DNA of 64,000 nt from Lysobacter sp. MMG2 (GCF_016735495.2 NZ_JAERQY020000001.1:620001-684000); one strand, 5' to 3'; shown: positions 1 through 9,779, counted from the first letter of the stretch. Numbers and translations: made by a program. Notes: a model not told the origin generated them from the sequence alone.

Positions 1-1
1 C

Positions 2-2323
2 GACGGTCTGCAGCGCATCTCTGCCGGTACGGTGTTCACCTATCTGCCGGTCGAGCGCGGCGACACGATCGACGCCTCCCGCGTCGGCGAGGCGATCCGC
101 GCGCTGTACAAGACGGGCTTCTTCGAGAACGTCGACATCGGCCGCCAGGGCGACATCCTCGTCGTCACCGTCGCCGAGCGTCCCGCGATCAACAAGCTCA
201 CCCTGACGGGCAACAAGGACATCAAGTCCGAGGACCTGCTCAAGGGCCTGAAGGAAGCCGGTCTGTCCGAAGGCGACACCTTCGACCGCCTCGCGCTCGA
301 CCGCGTGACGCAGGAACTGACGCGCCAGTACAACAACCGCGGCAAGTACAACGTCGAGATCAATCCGACGGTCTCGCGCCTGGATCGCAACCGCGTCGAC
401 ATCACCATCAACGTCAAGGAAGGCAAGGCGGCCAAGATCCGCCACGTCAACCTGATCGGCAACGAGAAGTTCGAAGAAAAAGACATCGTCGAGTCGTGGG
501 AGTCGAAGGAGCACAACTGGCTCAGCTGGTACCGCCGCGACGACCAGTACTCGCGCGAGAAGCTCTCCGGCGACCTGGAAAAGCTCAACTCCTGGTACCT
601 GGACCGTGGCTACGTCGACTTCAGCGTCGACTCCACGCAGGTCTCCATCAGCCCCGACCGCCAGGACATGTTCATCACTGCCGGCGTGACCGAGGGTGAG
701 CAGTACAAGGTCTCCAGCGTGCAGGTCACCGGCGACACGATCCTGCCGAAGGAGCAGATCGAGCGCCTGGTGCTGGTCAAGCCGGACCAGATCTTCTCGC
801 GCCGCCTGCTGGAGATCAGCTCCGACGCGATCGTCAACACGCTGAGCAACGTCGGCTACGCGTTCGCGCAGGTGAACCCGATTCCGGATGTCCACCGCGA
901 AGACAAGACCGTCGGCATCAACATGCAGGTGGTCCCGGGCCCGCGCGTCAACGTGCGCCGCATCACCTACAAGGGCAACACCCGCACCAGCGACGAAGTG
1001 ATCCGTCGCGAGATGCGCCAGTTCGAAGGTTCCTGGTACTCGCAGGCCGCGATCGACCGTTCGAAGATCCGCCTGCAGCAGCTGGGTTACTTCGAGACCG
1101 TCGACGTCGAGACCGTGCCGGTGCCGGGCACGAACGACCAGGTCGACGTGGTCTACAACCTCAAGGAAACCACGTCGGGCAGCTTCGTGTTCGGCCTGGG
1201 CTTCTCGCAGCTGTCCGGCCTGACCGCGCAGGTGCAGCTGTCGCAGACCAACTTCCTGGGCAGCGGCAACCAGGTGTCGGTGCAGGCGCAGCGCAACGAC
1301 TACATGCAGCGCTACGACTTCTCGTTCCGCAATCCGTACTTCACCGACAGCGGGCTGTCGCTGGGCTACAACCTGTGGTGGCGCGAACTCGACTATTCCG
1401 ACTTCAACACCGCGCAGTACTCGACCAACTCCGGCGCGGCGCAGGCGGTGTTCGGCCTGCCGATCACCGAGACCGACACGGTCACGGCGATGCTGGGCAT
1501 CGACACCAACGAGATCCTCGTGTTCCCCGGCTCCACGCCGCAGAGCATCGTGGATTACATCCTCGCCCTGGATCAGCAGACCTTCCACGCCTGGCGCGCG
1601 GAAATCGGCTGGGGCCGCAACTCGCTCGACAGCTTCCTGACGCCGACCCGCGGCATGCAGCAGCGCGTATGGCTGGAAACCACCCTGCCGGGCTCGACGG
1701 TCGAGTACTACAAGCTCAACTACAACATCTCCAAGTTCTGGCCGCTGTCGCGCCACTTCGTGCTCAACACCCGCGCCGAACTCGGCTACGGCGACAGCTA
1801 CGGCGACGACACCACGCGCAACCTGTGCCGCACGCCGGGTAACTACTCCTGCGTGCCGGGTGATGCCGACTACATCCGCACCATCACCGCCGGCGGCCTG
1901 CCGTTCTTCGAGAACTTCTACGCCGGTGGCGTGCGCTCGGTGCGCGGCTTCACCGACAACACGCTCGGCCCGCGCGACTCGCCGGCCGGCAATCCGAACT
2001 ACCAGCAGCCGATCGGTGGCGCGTTCAAGACCGTGGGCTCGCTGGAAATGTACTTCCCGACCCTGCTCGACACGCCGGCCGCACGCGTCTCCGCGTTCGT
2101 CGACGTGGGCAACGTGTTCAAGGACTACGACGCGTTCGACTCCGGCGAGCTGCGCGCTTCGACGGGCCTGGCACTGATGTGGCGCTCGCCGATGGGCCCG
2201 ATCTCCATCAGCTATGCCTTCCCGCTCAAGAAGCAGGACACGGAGTACAACCCCGACGGCAGCCTGCTGCGGGAAGGCGACGAGCTCGAGCGCCTGCAGT
2301 TCACCTTCGGCGGTACGTTCTGA
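2..2323 (+). CDS. bamA: Outer membrane protein assembly factor BamA (5' partial)
   Basis: This is the central subunit of the BAM complex, which folds and inserts beta-barrel proteins into the outer membrane. The reading frame is open to the left edge, so the signal peptide and first residues lie outside the window; 773 residues are present against a usual length near 790. The N-terminal half holds the POTRA repeats, for example the segments around VSRLDRNRVDITINVKEG and RRITYKGNTRTSDEVIRREM. The C-terminal half is the 16-stranded barrel and contains the VRGF motif (about residue 640) that binds inside the barrel. It ends in aromatic Phe, as outer membrane barrels do. lpxD follows after 14 bases, with no skp gene between them. 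Identification is secure. Confidence 0.97.
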   Translation, partial: DGLQRISAGTVFTYLPVERGDTIDASRVGEAIRALYKTGFFENVDIGRQGDILVVTVAERPAINKLTLTGNKDIKSEDLLKGLKEAGLSEGDTFDRLALDRVTQELTRQYNNRGKYNVEINPTVSRLDRNRVDITINVKEGKAAKIRHVNLIGNEKFEEKDIVESWESKEHNWLSWYRRDDQYSREKLSGDLEKLNSWYLDRGYVDFSVDSTQVSISPDRQDMFITAGVTEGEQYKVSSVQVTGDTILPKEQIERLVLVKPDQIFSRRLLEISSDAIVNTLSNVGYAFAQVNPIPDVHREDKTVGINMQVVPGPRVNVRRITYKGNTRTSDEVIRREMRQFEGSWYSQAAIDRSKIRLQQLGYFETVDVETVPVPGTNDQVDVVYNLKETTSGSFVFGLGFSQLSGLTAQVQLSQTNFLGSGNQVSVQAQRNDYMQRYDFSFRNPYFTDSGLSLGYNLWWRELDYSDFNTAQYSTNSGAAQAVFGLPITETDTVTAMLGIDTNEILVFPGSTPQSIVDYILALDQQTFHAWRAEIGWGRNSLDSFLTPTRGMQQRVWLETTLPGSTVEYYKLNYNISKFWPLSRHFVLNTRAELGYGDSYGDDTTRNLCRTPGNYSCVPGDADYIRTITAGGLPFFENFYAGGVRSVRGFTDNTLGPRDSPAGNPNYQQPIGGAFKTVGSLEMYFPTLLDTPAARVSAFVDVGNVFKDYDAFDSGELRASTGLALMWRSPMGPISISYAFPLKKQDTEYNPDGSLLREGDELERLQFTFGGTF

Positions 2324-2337
2324 CGGCGGCGACGTCC

Positions 2338-3354
2338 ATGCCGTCCACCACGTACACCGCACAGGAGCTGGCGCAGCGTTTCGACCTGCGCCTGCACGGC
2401 GACGCCGCCACACACGTGGACGGCGTCGGCACGCTGGCCCGCGCCGGCGCGTCGCAGGTCGCCTTCCTCGCCAATCCGAAGTATCGCGGCCAGCTCCCGC
2501 AGAGCCAGGCGGGCATCGTCGTCATGCGCGAGGACGATGCGGCCGGGTACGACCGCACCGCGCTCATCGCGCGTGACCCGTACGCGGCTTTCGCGAAGAT
2601 CTCCGCACTGTTCGAGCCGCGCCCCGTGCGCGATCCGGGCGTGCATCCCTCCGCCGCGATCGACCCGAGCGCCAGCGTCGATCCGTCCGCGCACGTCGGC
2701 CCGTTCGTCAGCATCGGCGCGCGCAGCCGCATCGAGGCCGGCGCCATCATCGGCCCCGGTTGCGTGATCGGCGAGGACTGCGTCGTCGGCGCCGGCAGCG
2801 AACTCATCGCCCGCGTCACGCTGGTCACGCGCGTGCGCGTGGGCCAGCGCGTGACGGTGCATCCAGGCGCCGTGCTCGGCGCGGTCGGCTTCGGCCTGGC
2901 GATGGAAGCCGGACGCTGGCTCAACGTGCCGCAGCTGGGTGGCGTGGTCGTCGGCGACGACTGCGAGATCGGCGCCAACACCTGCATCGACCGCGGCGCG
3001 ATCGAGGACACCGTGCTCGAGGAAGACGTGCGCCTGGATAACCTGATCCAGATCGGCCACAACGTCGTCATCGGTGCCCACACCGCCATCGCCGGTTGTG
3101 CCGCGGTGGCCGGCAGCGCGCGCATCGGGCGCTACTGCCTGATCGGCGGCGCGGCGGGCGTGGTGGGCCACCTGGAAATCTGCGACAAGGTCATCGTCAC
3201 GGCGATGAGCCTGGTCACCAGTTCGATCCGCGAACCGGGCGAGTACTCCTCCGGCACGCCGCTGATGGACAACCGCAGCTGGCGCAAGAACGCCGCCCGC
3301 TTCAAGCAGCTCGATGCCCTCGCCCGCCGCATCGGCGGCCGCGGCGACGACTGA
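2338..3354 (+). CDS. lpxD: UDP-3-O-(3-hydroxyacyl)glucosamine N-acyltransferase LpxD
   Basis: LpxD catalyses the third step of lipid A synthesis, N-acylating UDP-3-O-acyl-glucosamine with hydroxyacyl-ACP in the cytoplasm. The 338-residue protein has the N-terminal uridine-binding domain (residues 1-100) and then a left-handed beta helix of hexapeptide repeats (about 105-300). The catalytic His is His241 in QIGHNVVIG, by analogy with His239 of the E. coli enzyme. The ATG at 2338 was chosen because MPSTTYTAQELAQRF fits the family N terminus and it falls just after the bamA stop; the frame is open further upstream, inside bamA. It belongs to the bamA-lpxD-fabZ-lpxA-lpxB operon. Confidence 0.97.
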   Translation: MPSTTYTAQELAQRFDLRLHGDAATHVDGVGTLARAGASQVAFLANPKYRGQLPQSQAGIVVMREDDAAGYDRTALIARDPYAAFAKISALFEPRPVRDPGVHPSAAIDPSASVDPSAHVGPFVSIGARSRIEAGAIIGPGCVIGEDCVVGAGSELIARVTLVTRVRVGQRVTVHPGAVLGAVGFGLAMEAGRWLNVPQLGGVVVGDDCEIGANTCIDRGAIEDTVLEEDVRLDNLIQIGHNVVIGAHTAIAGCAAVAGSARIGRYCLIGGAAGVVGHLEICDKVIVTAMSLVTSSIREPGEYSSGTPLMDNRSWRKNAARFKQLDALARRIGGRGDD

Positions 3355-3394
3355 CCGTACACCGGCGTCGGGGGCGCCGACGCCCCAGTCGCGG

Positions 3395-3400
3395 TACGAT
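3395..3400 (+). promoter_or_regulatory. Possible -10 element upstream of fabZ
   Basis: TACGAT lies 87 bases before the fabZ ATG in the 133-base lpxD-fabZ gap, the largest gap inside the early operon. No convincing -35 hexamer was seen at the right distance, so an internal promoter is only a possibility. Confidence 0.25.
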
Positions 3401-3487
3401 TCGCCCCTTACCCGACTCCGGGCCTGGCCCGGATGCCGCACACGATGCGCGGCCTTCACGCGCGGGACGCGCAAGCAAGGAATTTCC

Positions 3488-3943
3488 ATGAGCCTCAACG
3501 TGCAACTCCCGCTCGACGTCACCGCCATCCAGAAGCTGCTGCCGCACCGCTATCCGTTCATGCTGGTGGACCGCGTGGTCGAGCTCGAACCGCACAAGCG
3601 TGTGCTGGCCTACAAGAACGTCACCTGCAACGAACCCTTCTTCCAGGGCCATTTCCCCGGCCATCCGGTGATGCCGGGCGTGCTGGTGGTGGAGGCGCTG
3701 GCGCAGGCCGGCGGCGTGCTGACCCAGCTGTCGAACCAGAACACCGCCGACGGCCGCCTGTTCTACCTGGTGAAGATCGACAACGCCAAGTTCTCCAAGA
3801 TGGTGGTGCCCGGCGATCGCCTGGATCTGGAAGTCTCCATCAAGCGCGTGATCCGCAACGTCGCCATCTACACCGGCGTGGCCAGCGTCAACGGCGAGCA
3901 GGTCGCTTGCGCCGAGATCGTCTGCGCCGAAGCCAAGGGCTGA
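3488..3943 (+). CDS. fabZ: 3-hydroxyacyl-[ACP] dehydratase FabZ
   Basis: FabZ dehydrates 3-hydroxyacyl-ACP in fatty acid elongation and competes with LpxA and LpxD for the hydroxyacyl-ACP pool, which explains its place among lipid A genes. The 151-residue product is a single hot-dog domain. The catalytic pair is visible as His55 in GHFPGHP and Glu69 in the following helix [12 protein letters not shown]. The start at ATG 3488 is preceded by AAGGAA at a suitable distance and gives the usual family length; the frame is open upstream but that part has no family resemblance. lpxA starts 4 bases after the stop. Confidence 0.97.
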   Translation: MSLNVQLPLDVTAIQKLLPHRYPFMLVDRVVELEPHKRVLAYKNVTCNEPFFQGHFPGHPVMPGVLVVEALAQAGGVLTQLSNQNTADGRLFYLVKIDNAKFSKMVVPGDRLDLEVSIKRVIRNVAIYTGVASVNGEQVACAEIVCAEAKG

Positions 3944-3947
3944 TGCC

Positions 3948-4730
3948 ATGACCGCGCGCATCCATCCCAGCGCCATCGTCGAACCGGGTGCCCGCCTGGG
4001 CGAAGGTGTGCAGGTAGGCGCGTTCTGCTACATCGGCGACGAAGTCGAGATCGGCGATGGCTGTGTGTTCGGGCCGCACTGCAGCGTGCAGGGCCCCACG
4101 CGCATCGGCCGCGAGAACCGCTTCATCGGCCACTGCGCCATCGGCGGTGAACCGCAGGACAAGAAGTACCACGGCGAGCGCGTCGAGCTGGAAATCGGCG
4201 ACCGCAACCTGTTCCGCGAATTCACCACGATCAACCGCGGCACCGGCACCGGCGGCGGCATCACGCGCATCGGCCACGACAACTGGTTCCTGGCCTACAC
4301 GCATGTCGCGCACGACTGCATGATCGGCAACCATTGCGTGTTCTCCAACAACGCGACGCTGGCCGGGCACGTCACCATCGGCGATCACGTGATCCTCAGC
4401 GGCTTCGCCGGAGTGCACCAGTTCTGCCGCATCGGTGCGCATGCCTTCATCGGCATGGGCGCGCTGGTCAACGGCGACGTTCCGCCGTTCCTGATGATCG
4501 CGCAGGACGGTTACGGCCGCCCGCGCGGCATCAACAGCGAAGGCCTCAAGCGCCGCGGTTTCGATGCCGAGCGCATCGGCGCAATCAAACGCGCCTACCG
4601 CGCGCTGTACATGTCCGGCGGATCGCTCGAAGACGCTCGCGCCAAGCTGGCCGAACTGGCCGCCGGCAGCGAGGATGCGCGCATGTTCCTGGAGTTCATC
4701 GACGCGGGCGAGAAGCCGCTGCTGCGCTGA
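3948..4730 (+). CDS. lpxA: Acyl-[ACP]--UDP-N-acetylglucosamine O-acyltransferase LpxA
   Basis: LpxA performs the first step of lipid A synthesis, O-acylating UDP-GlcNAc with a 3-hydroxyacyl chain. The 260-residue protein begins directly with hexapeptide repeats ([14 protein letters not shown]), forming the left-handed beta helix to about residue 190, followed by an alpha-helical C-terminal region. The catalytic His is His122 in VAHDCMIGN, equivalent to His125 in E. coli. The gene starts 4 bases after fabZ and so is probably translated with it. It is followed by 381 bases of repeat-rich DNA before lpxB. Confidence 0.97.
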   Translation: MTARIHPSAIVEPGARLGEGVQVGAFCYIGDEVEIGDGCVFGPHCSVQGPTRIGRENRFIGHCAIGGEPQDKKYHGERVELEIGDRNLFREFTTINRGTGTGGGITRIGHDNWFLAYTHVAHDCMIGNHCVFSNNATLAGHVTIGDHVILSGFAGVHQFCRIGAHAFIGMGALVNGDVPPFLMIAQDGYGRPRGINSEGLKRRGFDAERIGAIKRAYRALYMSGGSLEDARAKLAELAAGSEDARMFLEFIDAGEKPLLR

Positions 4731-4796
4731 GTGCGTCGCGGTACCACGCGGCCGGATCGAACGCCGTTGCAGTCGAGCCTCATCGCTTCTCCAGAC

Positions 4797-4824
4797 GTCA
4801 TCCCGGCGAAGGCCGGGACTCAGG
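4797..4824 (+). repeat. GTCAT-type hairpin unit, forward
   Basis: A short palindromic unit with head GTCATCCC, centre GGCGAAGGCC and tail GGGACTCAGG. It is the first of four units in the lpxA-lpxB gap (4731-5111). That gap contains no gene. Confidence 0.8.
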
Positions 4825-4849
4825 CTCGCACCCTCGCAGCCGCCATGCC

Positions 4850-4949
4850 GTCATCCCCGCGCAGGCGGGGATCCAACGGCCCGATCCATCACACTCTGCG
4901 TCGAGCGTGATACGCCTGCGAGTTGGACCCCCGCCTACGCAGGGATGAC
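4850..4949. repeat. Composite inverted repeat module, family A copy 1
   Basis: Two GTCAT-type hairpins face each other (4850-4874 forward, 4925-4949 reverse) around a spacer of about 50 bases. The spacer contains CATCAC, then GTGATACGCCTGCG, then GTTGGA, and shares this core with the module at 55084-55211. CATCAC and GTGAT are themselves complementary over five bases, so the whole unit could fold into nested stems. Confidence 0.75.
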
Positions 4950-5003
4950 AGCTTCCGGGCTGATGGCGTGACAGCTTGGGGCCCGGCCTTCGCGGGGATG
5001 ACG
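4950..5003 (-). repeat. Composite repeat module, family D copy (inverted)
   Basis: Read on the minus strand, a GTCATCCCC hairpin (4976-5003) is followed by the spacer text AAGCTGTCACGCCATCAG. The same spacer follows a hairpin on the plus strand at 23488-23556. The spacer then abuts the family A module. Confidence 0.65.
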
Positions 5004-5062
5004 GTGTCCCTCTGCCGCTGCGATGAGCCAGCCCATACAGCCCGACCACCCCACCCTCGGGC

Positions 5063-5068
5063 TATCAT
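5063..5068 (+). promoter_or_regulatory. Possible -10 element for lpxB-rnhB
   Basis: TATCAT lies 44 bases before the lpxB start codon and just after the repeat cluster. There is no clear -35 hexamer 17 bases upstream, so support is weak. Confidence 0.3.
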
Positions 5069-5111
5069 CCCCGCGTGATCGCCGCGCACCGCGGACACCC
5101 GCACAGACGCC

Positions 5112-6314
5112 TTGAGCCCCTACGAATCCCCCGCTCCCGTCCATCGTCCCAAGCGCATCGCCCTGTGTGCGGGCGAAGCCTCCGGCGACCTGCTGGGTGC
5201 AGGCTTGATCGCGGAGCTGCGCGTGCGATTCCCCGATGCGGAATTCGCCGGCATCGGCGGCGATCAGATGCGCGCGGCCGGTTTCGACAGTTGGTACGAC
5301 GCGTCCGAACTGGCGGTGATGGGCCTGTCCGAAGTGCTGCGCCACCTGCCGCGCCTGCTGCGCCTGCGCCGCGCGTTCCGTCAACGCCTCCTCGCGTGGC
5401 AACCGGATGTGTTCATCGGCATCGACGCACCCGACTTCAACCTCGGCGTCGAACGCTGGGCGCGCGACCGCGGCCTGCGCACCGTGCATTACGTGAGTCC
5501 GTCGGTATGGGCCTGGCGTGAGAAGCGTGCCGAGAAGATCGGTCGCAGCGCCGATCGCGTGCTGTGTCTGTTCCCGATGGAACCGGCGATCTACGCGCGC
5601 CACGGCGTGGACGCGCGTTTCGTCGGCCATCCGCTCGCCGACGAGATGCCGCTGGAACCCGACCGCGACGCGGCGCGACGCCAGCTCGGCCTGGACCTGC
5701 ACCGTCCACTGCTCGCACTGCTGCCCGGCTCGCGCGTGGGCGAAATCGAGCGACTGGGGGCGGACTTCCTCTCCGCCGCGTCGCAACTGCTCGCGCACGA
5801 TCCGATGCTGCAGGTGGTCGTGCCGATGGCAAACGACCATGCGCGCCAGGCGTTCCAGCGCGTGCTCGCCACGCACCCGGACAGCATCGCGCTGAGTGCC
5901 ACGCTGCGCATCCTCAACGGGCAGGCGCGCACGCTGATGATCGCCAGCGATGCGATCCTGCTCGCTTCCGGCACCGCGACGCTGGAAGCGATGCTGGCCA
6001 AGCGGCCGATGGTGGTCGCCTACAAGGTCGCGCCGCTGACCTATTCGCTGGTGAAGGGCCTGGGCCTGCTCAAGGTCACGCAGTATTCGCTGCCGAACGT
6101 GCTCGCCGGCGAGGCCGTCGTGCCCGAACTGATGCAATACGACTGCACGCCCGACAACCTCGCCTCCGCGGTCGCGACGTTCCTGCACGATCCGGCCGCC
6201 GCAGAAGCGCTGGCGCCGAAATTCCGCGAACTCCACCTGCAACTGCGCCAGGACGCCTCCGCGCGCGCAGCCGACGCCGTGGCCGAACTCATCCAGGCGC
6301 GCCATGTCGCATGA
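5112..6314 (+). CDS. lpxB: Lipid-A-disaccharide synthase LpxB
   Basis: LpxB joins UDP-2,3-diacylglucosamine and lipid X into the lipid A disaccharide; it is a peripheral inner-membrane GT-B glycosyltransferase (family GT19). The 400-residue product has the signature GEASGD at residues 21-26 near the N terminus and the family region [10 protein letters not shown] in the middle. The only reasonable start is TTG 5112, because no in-frame ATG or GTG precedes the conserved [12 protein letters not shown] segment. The stop overlaps the rnhB start by 11 bases, implying translational coupling. A repeat-filled gap separates it from lpxA, so it may have its own promoter. Confidence 0.95.
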   Translation: MSPYESPAPVHRPKRIALCAGEASGDLLGAGLIAELRVRFPDAEFAGIGGDQMRAAGFDSWYDASELAVMGLSEVLRHLPRLLRLRRAFRQRLLAWQPDVFIGIDAPDFNLGVERWARDRGLRTVHYVSPSVWAWREKRAEKIGRSADRVLCLFPMEPAIYARHGVDARFVGHPLADEMPLEPDRDAARRQLGLDLHRPLLALLPGSRVGEIERLGADFLSAASQLLAHDPMLQVVVPMANDHARQAFQRVLATHPDSIALSATLRILNGQARTLMIASDAILLASGTATLEAMLAKRPMVVAYKVAPLTYSLVKGLGLLKVTQYSLPNVLAGEAVVPELMQYDCTPDNLASAVATFLHDPAAAEALAPKFRELHLQLRQDASARAADAVAELIQARHVA

Positions 6315-6975
6315 CGCGCAGATGCCGCTGGACCTGGGCGCGCGTCGCGACGGCGCACCGCTGCGCGTGGCCGGCGTGGACGAAGCCGGACGCGGTCCGC
6401 TCGCCGGGCCGGTGGTGGTGGCGGCGGTGGTGTTCGCGCCGGGCCGCACGCCGATCAACGGGCTCGACGATTCCAAGCAGCTCACCGCGCAGCGACGCGA
6501 GATGCTCTACGAGCGCATCGTCGAACGTGCGGTGGCGTGGCACATCGAGTTCGTAGCGGTCGAGGAGATCGACCGCATCAACATCTACCACGCGACGATG
6601 AGCGGCATGAGCCGCGCGCTGACCTGCCTGCACCACACGGTCGACGTGGCGCGCATCGACGGCAACGCACTGCCGCGCAACCTGCCCTGCGTGGGTGAAG
6701 CCTGGATCGGCGGCGACGCGCGCGATCGTTCGATCATGGCCGCCTCCATCCTCGCCAAGGTCGCGCGCGACCGCTACATGCAGGGGCTGCACGAACGCTT
6801 CCCGCACTACGGCTTCGACCAGCACAAGGGTTACAGCACGCCGGCGCACCTGTCGGCACTGGTGAAGCACGGGCCGTGCCCGGAGCACCGGCGCAGTTTC
6901 GCGCCGGTGCAGGCTGCGCTTCGTGGCGAACGCTCGCTGGAAACGCCGGGCGACCTGCTCGCCGCTACTTCTTGA
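6304..6975 (+). CDS. rnhB: Ribonuclease HII
   Basis: RNase HII cleaves RNA in RNA-DNA hybrids and removes single ribonucleotides misincorporated into DNA. The 223-residue protein carries the [14 protein letters not shown] motif with catalytic Asp26 and Glu27, and the family segments [17 protein letters not shown] and [11 protein letters not shown]. It starts inside the last codons of lpxB, so it belongs to that operon. In many gammaproteobacteria dnaE follows directly; here the 3' end instead overlaps by 11 bases the convergent lipoprotein gene, and dnaE lies 4.9 kb away. Confidence 0.96.
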   Translation: MSHDAQMPLDLGARRDGAPLRVAGVDEAGRGPLAGPVVVAAVVFAPGRTPINGLDDSKQLTAQRREMLYERIVERAVAWHIEFVAVEEIDRINIYHATMSGMSRALTCLHHTVDVARIDGNALPRNLPCVGEAWIGGDARDRSIMAASILAKVARDRYMQGLHERFPHYGFDQHKGYSTPAHLSALVKHGPCPEHRRSFAPVQAALRGERSLETPGDLLAATS

Positions 6976-7435
6976 TGATGATCGCCGGGTCGACGACCTT
7001 GCCGTTGGCCTGGATGCCGTACTTGTAGTTGTCGCCGGGCCGGCCCTGGATCACGGCCGCCACCTTGTAGCGCTCGGCCGCCTGCGCCGCCTGCAGCGCG
7101 CCGCCGCGGGTGCCGGTCAGTCCGGCGTTGGAGAACACCAGGTTGAACTGCGTCGTCCGGTTCGCCGGATCGCGCCATGTCACGGTCGTGCCGTTGTCGA
7201 CGTAGCACTTGTTCGGAACCGCCGATGGCGTGCCGTCCACCGCGTACTGGATGTCGACGTAGACGGCCTTCGGGCCCGCTCCTTTTTCCTCGACGGAGGG
7301 GCACACCACGCCATCGTCGGCGCCGGGCGTGGTCAGGCGCACCGACTGCTGCATGGCCGCGCCGTTGCTGCACGCGCTCACGGACAGGACCACGGCGATG
7401 GCGAGCAACGCCATCGCGCACGGCATCGTTTTCAT
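6965..7435 (-). CDS. Small lipoprotein of unknown function
   Basis: The 156-residue product has a signal peptide with a lipobox VSAC and a lipidation Cys at residue 22. Ser follows the Cys, which favours the outer membrane under the usual sorting rule. The mature part has two further cysteines (CPSVEEKG and NKCYVDNG) and segments with alternating polarity ([31 protein letters not shown]), so a small beta-sandwich is likely; this is inference. No family was recognised. It starts 53 bases after the TPR regulator on the same strand and probably forms a two-gene operon with it. Its 3' end overlaps rnhB by 11 bases. Confidence 0.7.
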   Translation of the reverse strand: MKTMPCAMALLAIAVVLSVSACSNGAAMQQSVRLTTPGADDGVVCPSVEEKGAGPKAVYVDIQYAVDGTPSAVPNKCYVDNGTTVTWRDPANRTTQFNLVFSNAGLTGTRGGALQAAQAAERYKVAAVIQGRPGDNYKYGIQANGKVVDPAIIIKK

Positions 7436-7488
7436 TGTTCTTCTCCTTCGTGGAAGCCCGCGGGGGACGGGCGGGATGGCGGGACGGC

Positions 7489-9735
7489 CTACTGCGCCGT
7501 GCCGGTTTCGCGATCGACTTCGTCGGTGTGCGCGAGCAGAGGCCGCAGCAAAGGCACGGACTGGATGCGCTGCGCGGGAATGCCCTGCGTGCGGGCGAGA
7601 TCGACGTGCTTGCGTGCGGACGCCTCATCGCCCAAGCGCGCCATCGTCTGCGCGCCCCACAGGGCGACTTCGCCGCGCTCGGTGCCCAAGGCTTCGGCCT
7701 TCGCCTGCATCGCGCGCGCCTCGTCGGCACGGCCGAGATTGGCGTAGTACCACGCGACCTGGGCGAAGCCCTGCGCGTCGTCGGGTTTGAGTTCCAGGTA
7801 GCGCCGCGCAAGCGTGGCCGCGCGTTCGTAAGGTTCCCGCGCCTGCTGCACGCCGGCGCCGCCGGCGGCCGTCAGCGCGTCGCCGAGGTTGCCCCACAGC
7901 CGGAAGTCGCTGGGATCGAGCTCGGCGGCGTGCCGGTACAGCGCGGCGGCCTGCGCGTACGCGCCCTGGTCGAACTTCAGCGAGCCCAGGTTGCTCAACG
8001 CCGCGTAGTTGGGCTTGATCTGCAACGAGCTTTCGTACGCCTCGCTGGCGCGCTCGGGATCGCCGCTGACCGCATACAGACCGCCCAGGCTCGACCACAG
8101 GCTGGCGTCGTCGGGCTGGTACTGGATGGCTTCGCGATACGAAGCGATGGCGCCTTCGACGTCGCCGCTGATGTACAGGTGATAGCCGCGCTCGCGCGCC
8201 ACGCGCGCATCGCGCGGCGCCAGTTCGCGCGCGCGTTCGTAAAACGCCATGGCTTCGGCGTTCTGTCCCTGCGCGCTGGCGACGTTCGCCAGGCCCAGGT
8301 ACGCCTGTGTGCGCAGGGCCGGATCGGACAGCGCGCGGTGGTAGTGCGCCGTTGCGACCTTCGCGTTGCCCTGCGCGCGATGCAGATCGCCCAGCGCCAG
8401 GCTGACGTCCAGCAACGAGGGGTCCATCTGCGACGCCTGTTCGCACGCCGATTGCGCGCGCACGAAGGCCGCGGTGTCGCGCGCGCTCTCGAAGCGTGCG
8501 ATCTCCGCCTGGCAGATGCCCGCCTGCGCGCGCGCGAAGCGCGGGTCGATCGCCAGCGCGCCGCGGTAGAAGTTGATCGCACTGTCGGCGCTCTGGACGT
8601 CACCGCCTTCGCGGTCGCGCATGCGCTGCTGGCCCTTGAGGTAGGCGTCGTAGGCGGCGACGCTGCGGGTCGGCGTCAAACGCCGTGCCAAGGTCCGGCG
8701 CGCGGCGTCGATGTCGGCCGACGGCAGCACGCCGACCAGGGCCTGCACCACTTCGTTGGCGATGTCGCTCTGCAGGGCAAACACGTCGCCGGTTTCCCGA
8801 TCGTAACTATGGGCCCACAACGTGAAACCCGTGCGCGTATCGGACAACCGCGCGCTCACGCGCACCCGCTGGCCCTCGCGGCGCACGCTGGCGTCGAGCA
8901 CGGTCGCCACGTCCAGCTGCGTGCCCAGCCGCTTCACGTCCGGCACCGCGCGGTCGGCCGGTCGCGGGGCGGCCACCACGGTCAGCCCGGGCACGCCGGC
9001 CAGCGCATCGATCATCTCCACGCCCAGGCCTTCGGCGAAGTAGTCGTTGCCCTTGGCCTCGCCCAGGCTGGTGAACGGCAGCACGGCCACCGAAGCGGCC
9101 GCGGGTGCGGCGGCCGCGCGCTGGTGCTGGCCGAACCAGTACCCGCCCGCGGCGATCGCCAGCAGCGCGGCGGCGGCCAGCCACCAGCGCCGCTGGCCCG
9201 ACACCTTGCGGCGCGTGGCCAAGCCCGACGCGGCGGCGGGCACCGGCGGCGCGAAGGGTTCGGGGGCGAGCAGCGGGGCCTCGGCTTCGTTGGCGGCGAC
9301 GGCCATCTCCGCCGGCACCGAATGGCGCACGACCACCTCGTCGCGGGTTTCGGCCGGTACGACGGCGGGCGGCGGGGCCTCGGCGTCGCCGCGGAGATCG
9401 CCGATGAACCGGTAGCCCAGGGCGTGCTGGGTCTGGATGTAGCGCGGATGCTGGGAGTCGTCGGCCAGCGCATGGCGCAGCTGGGCGATGACCCGGGTCA
9501 ACACGCCCGGCGTCACATGCCGGTGGCCCCAGACCTGGTCGAGCAGGTCATCGCGCCCGACCAGTTCCCCCGCCCGCCGCAGCAGGATCAGGAGCACCGA
9601 GAAAGCCTTGGGTTCGACCGTCTGCTCGGTTCCCGCGCGCGTCAAAGTGTGCGCGGCCGCATCGACGACGATGTCGTCGAATCGGTACCGTTCGCCGTTC
9701 GGCCCGCCCTGGCCTGCCATCTGGTGCGGATCCAT
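7489..9735 (-). CDS. Membrane-bound winged-helix regulator with TolB-like and TPR domains (CadC-like)
   Basis: This 748-residue protein has an OmpR/CadC-type winged-helix DNA-binding domain at about residues 16-112 (RFDDIVVDAAAHTLTRAG through TQHALGYRFIG). A Pro/Ala-rich linker and one membrane segment follow (about 184-202). A TolB N-terminal-like region (about 213-350, SVAVLPFTSLGEAKGNDYFAEGL) is then followed by TPR repeats to the end. Such proteins are one-piece transcription regulators whose periplasmic part senses a signal; the signal here is unknown. ATG 9735 was chosen because GAGG lies 8 bases upstream; TTG 9741 is too close to that site. The lipoprotein follows in the same direction. 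The next gene upstream is divergent and could be a target. Confidence 0.85.
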   Translation of the reverse strand: MDPHQMAGQGGPNGERYRFDDIVVDAAAHTLTRAGTEQTVEPKAFSVLLILLRRAGELVGRDDLLDQVWGHRHVTPGVLTRVIAQLRHALADDSQHPRYIQTQHALGYRFIGDLRGDAEAPPPAVVPAETRDEVVVRHSVPAEMAVAANEAEAPLLAPEPFAPPVPAAASGLATRRKVSGQRRWWLAAAALLAIAAGGYWFGQHQRAAAAPAAASVAVLPFTSLGEAKGNDYFAEGLGVEMIDALAGVPGLTVVAAPRPADRAVPDVKRLGTQLDVATVLDASVRREGQRVRVSARLSDTRTGFTLWAHSYDRETGDVFALQSDIANEVVQALVGVLPSADIDAARRTLARRLTPTRSVAAYDAYLKGQQRMRDREGGDVQSADSAINFYRGALAIDPRFARAQAGICQAEIARFESARDTAAFVRAQSACEQASQMDPSLLDVSLALGDLHRAQGNAKVATAHYHRALSDPALRTQAYLGLANVASAQGQNAEAMAFYERARELAPRDARVARERGYHLYISGDVEGAIASYREAIQYQPDDASLWSSLGGLYAVSGDPERASEAYESSLQIKPNYAALSNLGSLKFDQGAYAQAAALYRHAAELDPSDFRLWGNLGDALTAAGGAGVQQAREPYERAATLARRYLELKPDDAQGFAQVAWYYANLGRADEARAMQAKAEALGTERGEVALWGAQTMARLGDEASARKHVDLARTQGIPAQRIQSVPLLRPLLAHTDEVDRETGTAQ

Positions 9736-9756
9736 CGGCAAAACCTCATGGATTCC

Positions 9757-9779
9757 TCATCATCCGAAGCGGACGATGA
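9757..9779. promoter_or_regulatory. Inverted repeat in divergent promoter region, candidate operator
   Basis: Arms TCATCATCCG and CGGACGATGA (10 bases, one mismatch) flank AAG. The site lies in the 141-base gap between the divergent regulator and YkvA-like genes, where an autoregulatory operator would be expected. No binding evidence is available from sequence alone. Confidence 0.35.

Noticed and set aside
5075-5111. Upstream GTG 5075 as the lpxB start
   Set aside because: It is not in the lpxB frame; TTG 5112 is the only start consistent with the conserved N terminus.
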